From: Prevotella sp.
GTDB taxonomy: Bacteria > Bacteroidota > Bacteroidia > Bacteroidales > Bacteroidaceae
Assembly: GCA_021204565.1 (NCBI GenBank)
Contig: JAJPZE010000254.1
Span: forward strand, 1 to 5,278
Length of the DNA: 5,278 nt
Direction: 5' to 3'
Shown: in pieces, positions 1 to 5,278 of the stretch
Layout: each line of letters opens with the position of its first letter
How positions within the stretch are numbered: the first letter of the stretch is position 1
Program-made: the position numbers and the translations under genes
The notes under the pieces: generated by a model
The model's input: only the letters and a program-made list of their open reading frames with translations
Database searches by the model: none
Told to the model about the DNA's origin: nothing

Positions 1-2
1 GC

Positions 3-1202
3 GTTGTCCCCCTCGCACGCGAAGAGGATTATGCGAAGATGACGGCGGAGATATTGGATGAAGTGTTGCGCGAATGCTTTAATTCCGAGCCGATAGTTGA
101 CGTCGGGCTGAGCAACGAGCAAGTGCGTACCGTGTCTAACGCCGGCGGAACGACGACAATACAAGGCATCCGTATCGGCACGAGTTTTCATTGGGAAGAG
201 CAAAAGGCGCTCACATACGAGGGCCGGATGCTCCTCAGGGAAGACGCGGGCGGCGGTGCGGCGTGGCTTGTCAACCGTATTGAGGCGGAGAAATATCTGC
301 GGAGCGTCATCGCGTCGGAGATGGCGGCGACGTCAAACCTTAGTTTGCTCAAAGCACACGCCGTGATTTCGCGCAGCTGGCTCGTGCGCCGGCTTAACCG
401 CATACACAACGCACGCCTCTCCCCCGCCCCGCCGGCGGACGGAGAAATCGTCCGTTGGTACGATGCTTCGGCGCACGACTTGTTCGATGTCTGCGCCGAT
501 GATCACTGCCAAAGGTATCAGGGGCTGCCCGAAAAACCTTTGGAGACGGTCGATAGGGCAATAGCGGAGACGCGCGGCGAAGTGCTTATATACGCCGGAC
601 GGGTTATCGACGCGCGCTTCTCGAAGTGTTGCGGCGGACGGACGGAGGAGTACTCATACTGCTGGGAAAATATACACCCGCCTTATCTCGTCTCCGTTCC
701 CGACACGCGCGCCGACGGGTCAGCCTTTTGCAATACTCGCGACAGAGACGTCCTGAGCCTTGTTCTCAACGATTACGACCTGCGGACAAGCGATTTCTTT
801 GATTGGGTCGCAGAGTACACGCAGGCGGATTTGAGCGACATTGTAGAGACAAAACAGCGGCTCGGACTCGGGCTTATACTCTCCCTCGAGCCCCTTGAGC
901 GCGGGCGTAGCGGGAGAATCAGCCGCCTGAAAATTACGGGCGAGCGCGGCAGTATCGTTGTCGGCAAGGAGCTTGAGATACGCCGGACGCTCAGCCGGAC
1001 ACATCTCTACTCCTCTTGTTTCGACGTAGAGACCTCGCGCGACCCTGCCGGAGGTCTTGTCTTTACCCTTCGCGGACGCGGCTGGGGGCACGGTGTGGGG
1101 CTGTGTCAGATTGGCGCGGCGGTGATGGGCGCGGAGGGTTATGATTACCGCGAGATACTCTCGCATTATTATAAAGGCGCGCTCGTAGAGCGCATCTGGT
1201 AA
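3..1202 (+). CDS. SpoIID/LytB domain protein (5' partial, probably fused to an upstream DUF4922 domain)
   Basis: Peptidoglycan-acting protein of the SpoIID/LytB family; sporulation SpoIID is a lytic transglycosylase, while the role in non-sporulating Bacteroidetes is not settled. Numbering from the ATG at 39, the SpoIID region starts near residue 18 (EPIVDVGL). GTSFHW is at 47-52. The segment SVIASEMAATSN at 89-100 holds Glu94, at the place of the family's catalytic Glu, followed by LLKAHAVISRSW. The DDHCQRYQG motif is at 154-162 and CCGG at 197-200, the region that binds zinc in SpoIID. The signature GWGHGVGLCQIGA is at 348-360, near the C-terminus. No signal peptide is visible in the part present. 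The frame is open upstream of the ATG to the window edge and encodes VVPLAREEDYAK, resembling the end of Bacteroidetes DUF4922 proteins, so the ATG at 39 is probably internal and the true start lies outside. It stops with TAA, 15 bases before the HAD gene, suggesting co-transcription. The family call is secure; the fusion is inferred. Confidence 0.88.
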   Translation, partial: VVPLAREEDYAKMTAEILDEVLRECFNSEPIVDVGLSNEQVRTVSNAGGTTTIQGIRIGTSFHWEEQKALTYEGRMLLREDAGGGAAWLVNRIEAEKYLRSVIASEMAATSNLSLLKAHAVISRSWLVRRLNRIHNARLSPAPPADGEIVRWYDASAHDLFDVCADDHCQRYQGLPEKPLETVDRAIAETRGEVLIYAGRVIDARFSKCCGGRTEEYSYCWENIHPPYLVSVPDTRADGSAFCNTRDRDVLSLVLNDYDLRTSDFFDWVAEYTQADLSDIVETKQRLGLGLILSLEPLERGRSGRISRLKITGERGSIVVGKELEIRRTLSRTHLYSSCFDVETSRDPAGGLVFTLRGRGWGHGVGLCQIGAAVMGAEGYDYREILSHYYKGALVERIW

Positions 1203-1217
1203 CGGATTGATTTATAT

Positions 1218-1895
1218 ATGAACACATACGACACTTACATATTCGACCTTGACGGGACGCTTCTCTATACACTCGGCGACCTCACGGCAAGCGTTAATCA
1301 CGCATTGGAGGTATACGGCATTGCCGGTCATAGCGTGGATGAGGTCAGGCAAATGGTCGGCAACGGCATAAGAAAACTTATTGAGCTCGCCATCCCCGGC
1401 GGGGCTCGTAACCCGCAATACGAGAGCGTATACAAAACGTTTATGGAGCACTACCTCGCCCACAGCATGGATACAACCCGCCCTTACGAGGGGATAATCG
1501 CGACGTTAGCAGCGCTCAAACGCGCCGGGAAGCGAATGGCGATAGTGAGCAACAAACGCTCCGACGCAACGGAACATTTGCGCCGCCATTTCTTCAGCCG
1601 ATATATCGACGTCGCTATCGGGGAGAGCGAAAGCGTAAGACGCAAGCCCGCGCCCGACACGGTGTACGAAGCGTTGAGGCGTCTGGGGACAACAAAGGAC
1701 GGCGCAGTGTACGTCGGCGACAGCGAAGTCGACTTGCAAACGGCGCAAAACAGCGGCATTCCCTGCATAAGCGTGTTGTGGGGATTTCGCGATAAGTGTT
1801 TTCTTGCGGCGCACGGAGCAACCACATTCATCTTCCGACCCGAGGAGCTGCTCCCCGCGACCCGCCCCGGCAACGGCTCTATACAACAATTGTAA
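1218..1895 (+). CDS. gph: HAD-family hydrolase, phosphoglycolate phosphatase-like
   Basis: Cytosolic HAD phosphatase of 225 residues, the usual length for Gph-like enzymes, which hydrolyse 2-phosphoglycolate or similar small phosphate esters with Mg2+. All four HAD motifs are present: motif I DLDGT with nucleophile Asp10 and acid Asp12; motif II Ser111-Asn112 in VSNKR; motif III Lys143 in RRKPAP; motif IV GDSEVD at 167-172 with the metal-binding acidic residues. The roughly 70-residue helical insert after motif I (about 18-90) fits a C1 cap. VGNGIRKL in the cap and YVGDSEVDLQTAQNSG are typical of the phosphoglycolate phosphatase group. The start is ATG at 1218, 15 bases after the stop of the SpoIID gene, with AT-rich sequence and no Shine-Dalgarno, normal for Bacteroidetes. 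No separate promoter fits in the gap, so it is probably read from the upstream gene. Substrate specificity cannot be read from sequence; related HADs such as PpaX or MupP-like enzymes look similar. Confidence 0.85.
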   Translation: MNTYDTYIFDLDGTLLYTLGDLTASVNHALEVYGIAGHSVDEVRQMVGNGIRKLIELAIPGGARNPQYESVYKTFMEHYLAHSMDTTRPYEGIIATLAALKRAGKRMAIVSNKRSDATEHLRRHFFSRYIDVAIGESESVRRKPAPDTVYEALRRLGTTKDGAVYVGDSEVDLQTAQNSGIPCISVLWGFRDKCFLAAHGATTFIFRPEELLPATRPGNGSIQQL

Positions 1896-1976
1896 AAAGC
1901 GCGGGCTTAGCGGTTAAGAGCAATTAAAGGGCAAAATCAAACTGTTAAATTGGAATAAAGATGAATTATAATATAG

Positions 1977-2006
1977 CTGTACTCACGGATTTCGGCACTA
2001 CTTTTG
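1977..2006 (+). promoter_or_regulatory. Probable Bacteroidetes-type promoter of htrA
   Basis: TACTTTTG at 1999-2006 matches the Bacteroidetes -7 consensus TAnnTTTG exactly. The -33 element is poor: the best candidate is CTGT at 1977-1980, 18 bases upstream of the -7 box, a weak version of TTG. Transcription would start near 2013, leaving a leader of about 58 bases. The 175-base gap after the HAD gene has no other function I can see and no convincing terminator, so htrA may also receive read-through from upstream. The weak -33 box would suit a regulated gene, but this is inference. Confidence 0.55.
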
Positions 2007-2070
2007 TAAACCGTTTAAGGCGTTTTCGGTCAAAAAGAACAAAAGAATAAACAAATAAATAACGAGAGAA

Positions 2071-3531
2071 ATGAAAAGGTATTCAAGCTATGTTATCGTC
2101 GTCTTGTGTGTGGTTGCGGTCGCCTTCTGCGCCGGGACGTGGATTAAAGTAAATGCGGTCCCTGCGCCCCAAGCGGTAGCGGGACAACCCGTCGACCTGA
2201 CGTATGCGGCTCAGAAAGCTCTGCCCGCAGTGGTGCATATCAGATATCTGAAGAACTCAAAGGTGGAGACAGTCGACGTTCAATCCGACCCCTTCGGCGA
2301 TTTCTTCGACCCTTTCGGCTTCTTCGGACAGGGGAACAAGGGAAACGGAACGCAGAAGAGGCAGGTGCAAACCCCGAAGAAAGAGGCCTCCGGGTCGGGG
2401 GTTATAATCAGCGAGGACGGATATATCGTAACGAATAACCACGTTGTCGAGGGAGCCGACGAGTTAACTATAACGCTCAACGACAACCGCGAGTTCAGCG
2501 CAAGAATTATCGGGACGGACAAGACGACCGACCTTGCACTGATTAAAATTGACGGCAGAGGGCTCCCTACACTTCCGATCGGAGACAGCGACAAGTTAAA
2601 AGTGGGTGAGTGGGTGCTTGCCGTAGGCAATCCGTTTAATTTGAATTCGACGGTTACGGCCGGTATTGTGTCCGCCAAAGCGCGGTCGTTACGCGCCAAT
2701 GCAGTTGAGTCCTTCATCCAGACGGACGCAGCTATCAACGCCGGCAACTCGGGCGGAGCGCTCGTCAATACGCAGGGCGAGCTGGTCGGAATCAACGCTA
2801 TGCTCTACTCTCAGACCGGCTCGTACAGCGGTTACGGTTTCGCCATACCAACCACGATAATGAATAAGGTGGTTGACGACCTGAAGAATTACGGCACCGT
2901 ACAACGGGCGATGCTCGGCATCGAAGGGCAAGACGTGCACGATTATATCGACTTGCAGAAAGCGCAAGATAAGGACGTGGATCTCGGAACCACCGAGGGT
3001 ATCTACGTTGCAAAGGTTGAAGACAACGGCGCAGGTAGCGACGCGGGGCTCGCCGAGGGGGATGTGATTACAAGCGTCGACGGGAAGAAGGTGGCGAAGA
3101 TGACGGAGTTGCAGGAGATGCTTTATTCGAAACGGCCCGGCGACAAGCTGACAATCACCTATCTTCACAACAAGAAGAGCGTTACGAAAACCGTTACGTT
3201 GAAGAACGCGCAAGGCAATACGAGCGTCATCAAGACCCACGATATCGACGTGCTCGGAGGGCAGTTCCGCCCCGTGACGGACTCACAGAAAAAGAACCTC
3301 AACATCAGCTACGGATTGGAGATAACCAAAGTCGACAACGGCGCTCTTAAGGATGCCGGGCTGTCCAAGGGCTTCATTATCCAGCAGGTGAACGACGAGG
3401 AGATAAAGAGTATGGACGACTTGCAGAAAGCCGTCGAGGAGGCTTCGACGAGCAAAGAACCCGTGCTCTACGTCAAGGGTATCTGGCCCACAGGCAAGAA
3501 AGGTTATTATGCGGTCGAGCTGACGGAGTAA
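2071..3531 (+). CDS. htrA: Periplasmic serine protease of the Do/HtrA (DegP) family, two PDZ domains
   Basis: Envelope protein quality-control protease/chaperone that degrades or holds misfolded periplasmic proteins; 486 residues, typical of a two-PDZ DegP/DegQ homologue. The N-terminus (KRYSS, then a hydrophobic stretch about 7-23) is an export signal or anchor; cleavage after Ala29 (VNA) is plausible. The LA-loop region about 71-103 is rich in Phe, Gly and Asp (DPFGDFFDPFGFFG). The S1C protease domain has a complete triad: His124 in TNNHVVEGAD, Asp154 in TTDLALIKI, Ser227 in AINAGNSGGAL. PDZ1 covers about 272-378 (carboxylate-binding loop near MLGIEG, then GSDAGLAEGDVITSVDGKKV). PDZ2 covers about 405-485 (GALKDAGLSKGFIIQQVNDE). 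The C-terminus GYYAVELTE is the usual Bacteroidetes ending. It starts with ATG at 2071 behind an AT-rich leader and has its own probable promoter and a strong terminator. Nothing is truncated. Whether it works as DegP, DegQ or DegS cannot be fully decided, but two PDZ domains exclude a DegS-like architecture. Confidence 0.95.
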   Translation: MKRYSSYVIVVLCVVAVAFCAGTWIKVNAVPAPQAVAGQPVDLTYAAQKALPAVVHIRYLKNSKVETVDVQSDPFGDFFDPFGFFGQGNKGNGTQKRQVQTPKKEASGSGVIISEDGYIVTNNHVVEGADELTITLNDNREFSARIIGTDKTTDLALIKIDGRGLPTLPIGDSDKLKVGEWVLAVGNPFNLNSTVTAGIVSAKARSLRANAVESFIQTDAAINAGNSGGALVNTQGELVGINAMLYSQTGSYSGYGFAIPTTIMNKVVDDLKNYGTVQRAMLGIEGQDVHDYIDLQKAQDKDVDLGTTEGIYVAKVEDNGAGSDAGLAEGDVITSVDGKKVAKMTELQEMLYSKRPGDKLTITYLHNKKSVTKTVTLKNAQGNTSVIKTHDIDVLGGQFRPVTDSQKKNLNISYGLEITKVDNGALKDAGLSKGFIIQQVNDEEIKSMDDLQKAVEEASTSKEPVLYVKGIWPTGKKGYYAVELTE

Positions 3532-3559
3532 GGCTCCGGCGACCGTCCGGTAACGGGTT

Positions 3560-3608
3560 AAGCGGGCTGCGGCATCGTGGTTTAACGGTGTTGCAGCCCG
3601 CTTCTCTT
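3560..3608 (+). terminator. Intrinsic terminator downstream of htrA
   Basis: A long hairpin 29 bases after the htrA stop. AGCGGGCTGC (3561-3570) pairs perfectly with GCAGCCCGCT (3593-3602), and pairing continues inward to 3578/3585 with three G-U wobbles around a six-base loop (3579-3584). One further A-T pair closes the base (3560/3603). The following TCTCTT on the + strand is a weak T-rich tail. The other side has no T-run, so it serves the + strand. Confidence 0.75.
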
Positions 3609-3654
3609 GCGCCGTTACGTAACGCCGGGCTCAACAAAACCCGGATAAACGACA

Positions 3655-3687
3655 GCCGGCAACGTCGCGAACTGACGCCAGGCCGGC
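3655..3687. repeat. Inverted repeat in the convergent spacer
   Basis: GCCGGC at 3655-3660 and again at 3682-3687 can pair. Inside them CGTC (3663-3666) pairs with GACG (3674-3677) around a seven-base loop. There is no T-run on either side, so it is not a clear terminator. It may be an extra structured element or chance pairing in GC-rich sequence. Confidence 0.35.
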
Positions 3688-3693
3688 ACGTAC

Positions 3694-3728
3694 GAAAACG
3701 AGGGCGAAGCCGTAAAGCCGCGCCCTCG
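3694..3728 (-). terminator. Intrinsic terminator of the infC-rpmI-rplT operon
   Basis: On the minus strand CGAGGGCG (3728-3721) pairs with CGCCCTCG (3706-3699), eight base pairs with a 14-base loop. It is followed directly by TTTT (3698-3695) and then CG. It lies 32 bases after the rplT stop and is correctly oriented to end the operon before it runs into htrA. Confidence 0.75.
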
Positions 3729-3760
3729 AAGACTATAAATCAAACAATCAAAAGGTTGTA

Positions 3761-4108
3761 TTAGTTCTTCACCTTAGCTACGATTGCTTTGAACGCCTCC
3801 GGGTTGTTTACCGCCAGATCGGCTAACACCTTGCGGTTTATCTCTATACCCGCTTTGTGGATTGCGCCTATAAGTTGCGAGTAGTTCATTCCCTCGACGC
3901 GCGCCGCGGCGTTGATACGCTGTATCCACAGAGCACGGAAATCGCGCTTCTTCAACCTGCGGTCGCGATATGCATAAGTCTGACCTTTCTCCCAAGCATT
4001 CTTGGCGACAGTCCATACGTTCTTACGAGCTCCGAAATAACCCTTTGTCAACTTCAGAATACGTGTCCTCCTCGCCTTTGAGGCAACATGATTTACACTT
4101 CTCGGCAT
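3761..4108 (-). CDS. rplT: 50S ribosomal protein L20
   Basis: Primary rRNA-binding protein of the large subunit, needed early in 50S assembly. The 115 residues are the normal length. It begins MPRSVNHVASKARR, a basic N-terminal extension that threads into 23S rRNA, followed by the near-invariant YFGARKNVWTVAKNAWEKG and DRRLKKRDFRALWIQRINAAAR, then the C-terminal helical domain with HKAGIEINRKVLADLAV. It is the last gene of the operon, 39 bases after rpmI, and ends in TAA. In Proteobacteria and Firmicutes L20 represses its own operon by binding mRNA; whether that happens here cannot be seen directly. Confidence 0.97.
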   Translation of the reverse strand: MPRSVNHVASKARRTRILKLTKGYFGARKNVWTVAKNAWEKGQTYAYRDRRLKKRDFRALWIQRINAAARVEGMNYSQLIGAIHKAGIEINRKVLADLAVNNPEAFKAIVAKVKN

Positions 4109-4110
4109 AA

Positions 4111-4124
4111 TTCTTCTTTCCTTT
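4111..4124 (-). promoter_or_regulatory. Purine-rich ribosome-binding region of rplT
   Basis: On the minus strand the rplT start is preceded by AAAGGAAAGAAGAA, with GGAAAG (4121-4116) seven bases from the ATG. This resembles a Shine-Dalgarno and stands out because the other starts in the window lack one. Bacteroidetes rely little on Shine-Dalgarno pairing, so the effect is uncertain. Confidence 0.4.
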
Positions 4125-4147
4125 TAATGTTAAACAAATGAGTTAAA

Positions 4148-4345
4148 TCAACGCAGGCACAGCAGGTCGCGCACCTGCTTGGTGTTGGTTTTGTCTACGA
4201 TTGTCGTACCGAGCAGATTTCTTTTCTGCTTCTTCGTCTTCTTTGTCAGGATGTGGCTGTGAAAGGCGTGACGCCTCTTCAGCTTTCCCGTACCGGTGAA
4301 TGTAAAGCGTTTCTTTGCACCGGAGTTAGTCTTTGTTTTTGGCAT
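4148..4345 (-). CDS. rpmI: 50S ribosomal protein L35
   Basis: Small basic protein of the large ribosomal subunit, 65 residues, the standard length. It starts MPKTKTNSGAKKRF, followed by TGTGKLKRRHAF and SHILTKKTKKQKRNL, all typical L35 motifs. The ATG at 4345 was chosen because L35 begins with MPK; the frame is open further upstream to a GTG at 4420, but that 25-residue stretch is unlike L35 and lies in GC-rich intergenic sequence. The ATG is preceded by an AT-rich run of about 30 bases without a clear Shine-Dalgarno. It ends in TGA. It sits between infC and rplT as in most bacteria. The C-terminus VRDLLCLR fits the usual V(K/R)xLL(H/C)L ending. Confidence 0.97.
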   Translation of the reverse strand: MPKTKTNSGAKKRFTFTGTGKLKRRHAFHSHILTKKTKKQKRNLLGTTIVDKTNTKQVRDLLCLR

Positions 4346-4381
4346 TTTTGTTAAATTATAAATTAGTTTATATTGATACTG

Positions 4382-4449
4382 AACCCGCCGGACGCGGCTT
4401 GCGCCGCCCTGTGCGGGCACCGGCTACGCATACCAACGCGCACCCGGTT
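4382..4449 (-). other. GC-rich, possibly structured RNA between infC and rpmI
   Basis: The 115-base gap between infC and rpmI holds a GC-rich block followed by an AT-rich run before the rpmI start. In the block, GCGGC and GCCGC (4407-4403 and 4398-4394) form a perfect five-pair stem with a GCAA (GNRA) tetraloop on the mRNA strand. CGCAC/GTGCG (4439-4443 with 4411-4415) forms a second stem, and AACC/GGTT (4382-4385 with 4446-4449) could enclose both. In other bacteria L20 binds structured mRNA in this operon, so a regulatory role is possible but not shown. Confidence 0.4.
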
Positions 4450-4460
4450 ACGTTATGTGC

Positions 4461-4679
4461 TTATTGTCCGTCTTCCGTATCTTCGAACTTCAACGCCCTA
4501 AGCGCGTCGGCGCCTTTGGCATTGCTCATGCTGTTGTCCGCTATGCGTTTTGCCTCTTCTTCGCGTGCGGCTTCGGTTGCCTCCGCCTCACGTTTCTCCC
4601 CGTCCGACGGCTGTTTGACCTTCTTCGCTTGTGAGGTCTTCTTCGGAGCCATATGGAGAAACATCTTCTTGCACTCTAA
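4461..4679 (-). other. infC: In-frame continuation of infC beyond the UAG: last beta strand and charged tail of IF-3
   Basis: Directly after the UAG the same frame reads LECKKMFLHMAPKK, which matches the final strand of IF-3 (E. coli IEGRQMIMVLAPKKK). A Lys/Glu/Ala-rich tail of the kind many Bacteroidetes IF-3 proteins carry follows, ending EDTEDGQ with TAA at 4461. The 72 residues would make a full protein of 230 positions if UAG is read as an amino acid. An ATG at 4664 could restart translation, but the peptide would lack the IF-3 core. The homology on both sides shows this is one gene, not a separate small one. Confidence 0.85.
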
Positions 4680-4682
4680 CTA
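4680..4682 (-). other. infC: In-frame UAG codon inside infC
   Basis: Reading the minus strand, the codons are GCT TTG GCG TAG TTA GAG TGC AAG AAG ATG. The UAG is codon 158 counted from the ATG at 5153. Homologues usually have Lys or another residue here (LPKLEGK pattern), so AAG or CAG to TAG by one base change is the simplest origin. No frameshift is needed, because both sides are in one frame. Confidence 0.9.
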
Positions 4683-5153
4683 CGCCAAAGCCTCCACCTT
4701 GCCGTATTCCTCCAAGTCATTAGCGAACCGAAGCAACAACACCTCGCCTTGCTCTTTGAACAATATCGACCGCCCGCGGAAAAAGACGTATGCTCTGACC
4801 CTGTTCCCTTCTTCGAGAAACTCCTTCGCGTGCTTAAGCTTGAACGCATAGTCATGTTCATCCGTCTGCGGACCGAACCTTATCTCTTTCACCTCCACCT
4901 TCGTCTGCTTTTGCTTCATCTCTTTCTGATGTTTCTTCTGCCGGTAAAGGAACTTTGAATAGTCGATTATCCGGCAGACGGGAGGCTCTGCATTAGGGGA
5001 AATCTCTACGAGATCCAACTCCATACGGTGCGCCATATTCAATGCTTGCTGTATTGGCATCACGGTCGCGCCCGCATCGTTGACGACTCGCACCTCTTTC
5101 GCGTGTATCTCTTCGTTCACGCGGTACTGGTTCTTAAGCTTGTCGCCCTTCAT
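4680..5153 (-). CDS. infC: Translation initiation factor IF-3, core up to an in-frame UAG
   Basis: IF-3 binds the 30S subunit, prevents premature joining of the 50S and checks the start codon-initiator tRNA pair; it is normally essential. From the ATG at 5153 the protein starts MKGDKLKNQYRVNEEI. The N-terminal domain (about 8-78) has LDLVEISPNAEPPVCRIIDY, the linker is Lys/Gln-rich (about 71-86), and the C-terminal domain starts VKEIRFGPQTDEHDY and has AYVFFRGRSILFKEQG. The codon before the ATG is TTG, preceded by an in-frame TGA, so TTG could only add one residue; ATG fits the family start MK(N/G)D. The AUU-type start known from E. coli infC is not used. The frame meets UAG after 157 residues, before the last beta strand of the C-terminal domain, so the product ending there would be incomplete. 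Homologous sequence continues downstream in frame. It is the first gene of the operon, led by a clear promoter; thrS, often upstream, is not in the window. Confidence 0.93.
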   Translation of the reverse strand: MKGDKLKNQYRVNEEIHAKEVRVVNDAGATVMPIQQALNMAHRMELDLVEISPNAEPPVCRIIDYSKFLYRQKKHQKEMKQKQTKVEVKEIRFGPQTDEHDYAFKLKHAKEFLEEGNRVRAYVFFRGRSILFKEQGEVLLLRFANDLEEYGKVEALA

Positions 5154-5198
5154 CAATCAAGTTACTCTGTTTCACTCTATTCGTCTGCTTTTATTAAC

Positions 5199-5217
5199 CT
5201 TTCCGCTAAAAGGAAAG
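5199..5217 (-). other. Small hairpin in the infC leader
   Basis: On the mRNA strand CTTTCC (5217-5212) pairs with GGAAAG (5204-5199) around a seven-base loop. A competing four-pair stem CCGC/GCGG (5220-5217 with 5206-5203) overlaps it. The expected transcription start lies about here, so the hairpin would be at the very 5' end and could protect the message. No T-run follows, so it is not a terminator. Confidence 0.3.
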
Positions 5218-5223
5218 CGGGTG

Positions 5224-5256
5224 CAAAGATAGTTATTTATCAACTAAGCCTTAACA
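5224..5256 (-). promoter_or_regulatory. Bacteroidetes-type promoter of the infC-rpmI-rplT operon
   Basis: On the minus strand TATCTTTG (5231-5224), followed by CACC, matches the Bacteroidetes -7 consensus TAnnTTTG exactly. TGTTAA (5256-5251), 19 bases upstream, stands at the -33 position, although it matches TTG only partly. The start point would be near 5217, giving a leader of about 60 bases before the infC ATG. The AT-rich sequence upstream, to the window edge, shows no gene that I can recognise. Confidence 0.75.
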
Positions 5257-5278
5257 TTTATCACCGTTATATTCACTA

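Noticed and set aside
1967..1972. TATAAT as an E. coli-like -10 box
   Set aside because: Bacteroidetes primary sigma factor uses TAnnTTTG; there is no matching -35 box, and the sequence is part of an AT-rich run.
2071..2130. HtrA as a lipoprotein through Cys20
   Set aside because: The residue before the Cys is Phe (VAFC), which does not fit the lipobox; a normal signal peptide or anchor is more likely.
2280..3240. Long open frames on the minus strand opposite htrA (about 170-180 codons)
   Set aside because: They lie fully inside a clear, complete htrA gene, have no recognisable domains, and reflect the GC-rich codon use of the real gene.
2949..3431. Repeat of the 14-mer GACTTGCAGAAAGC in htrA (both encode DLQKA)
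   Set aside because: The two copies lie at non-equivalent places in and near the PDZ domains and do not extend, so they are probably coincidence.
4346..4420. Longer version of rpmI starting at GTG 4420
   Set aside because: L35 universally begins at MPK; the extra 25 residues come from GC-rich intergenic sequence and the AT-rich start region.
4461..4664. Separate small gene starting at ATG 4664
   Set aside because: It is in the same frame as infC and starts inside the last IF-3 beta strand, so it is the end of infC and not an independent gene.
4333..4851. A 172-codon open frame on the + strand opposite rpmI and infC
   Set aside because: Its product is a Ser/Ala-rich sequence with no family resemblance, and it overlaps two conserved genes on the other strand.
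5154..5156. TTG start for infC, one codon upstream of the ATG
   Set aside because: The ATG at 5153 gives the usual family start MKxDxLK, and there is no reason to prefer the rarer codon.

Overview
The window looks like an ordinary chromosomal segment of a member of the Bacteroidota, most likely the order Bacteroidales, with moderate to fairly high GC. The signs are the Bacteroidetes-type SpoIID/LytB protein, the infC-rpmI-rplT order with Bacteroidetes-style protein sequences, -7 boxes of the TAnnTTTG type (TATCTTTG before infC, TACTTTTG before htrA), and AT-rich start regions with few Shine-Dalgarno sequences. The genus cannot be decided from the sequence.

Layout. The left part is on the + strand: the C-terminal part of a SpoIID/LytB protein whose reading frame runs off the left edge (3-1202), then 15 bases later a phosphoglycolate phosphatase-like HAD hydrolase (1218-1895), then, behind its own probable promoter, a periplasmic HtrA/DegP-type serine protease with two PDZ domains (2071-3531). 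The right part is on the - strand and is read from right to left: a promoter (about 5224-5256), infC (IF-3), rpmI (L35) and rplT (L20). The two blocks converge on a 229-base spacer with several hairpins, including an intrinsic terminator for each side.

How the genes relate. SpoIID and HtrA act in the cell envelope (peptidoglycan cleavage, protein quality control). The HAD enzyme is a cytosolic small-molecule phosphatase. infC-rpmI-rplT is the conserved translation operon.

The most notable observation is in infC. The frame is interrupted by one in-frame UAG (4680-4682, minus strand), just before the last beta strand of the IF-3 C-terminal domain. After the UAG, the same frame continues with recognisable IF-3 sequence (LECKKMFLHMAPKK) and a charged tail to a UAA at 4461. 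IF-3 is normally essential, so this is a sequence error, a recent nonsense mutation, or UAG being read as an amino acid. None of the other six stop codons in the window is UAG. A second notable point is that the SpoIID frame stays open to the left edge and carries what looks like the tail of a DUF4922 protein, suggesting a two-domain fusion. I see no mobile element, CRISPR array, tRNA or rRNA gene. Apart from these two points the gene content is housekeeping.
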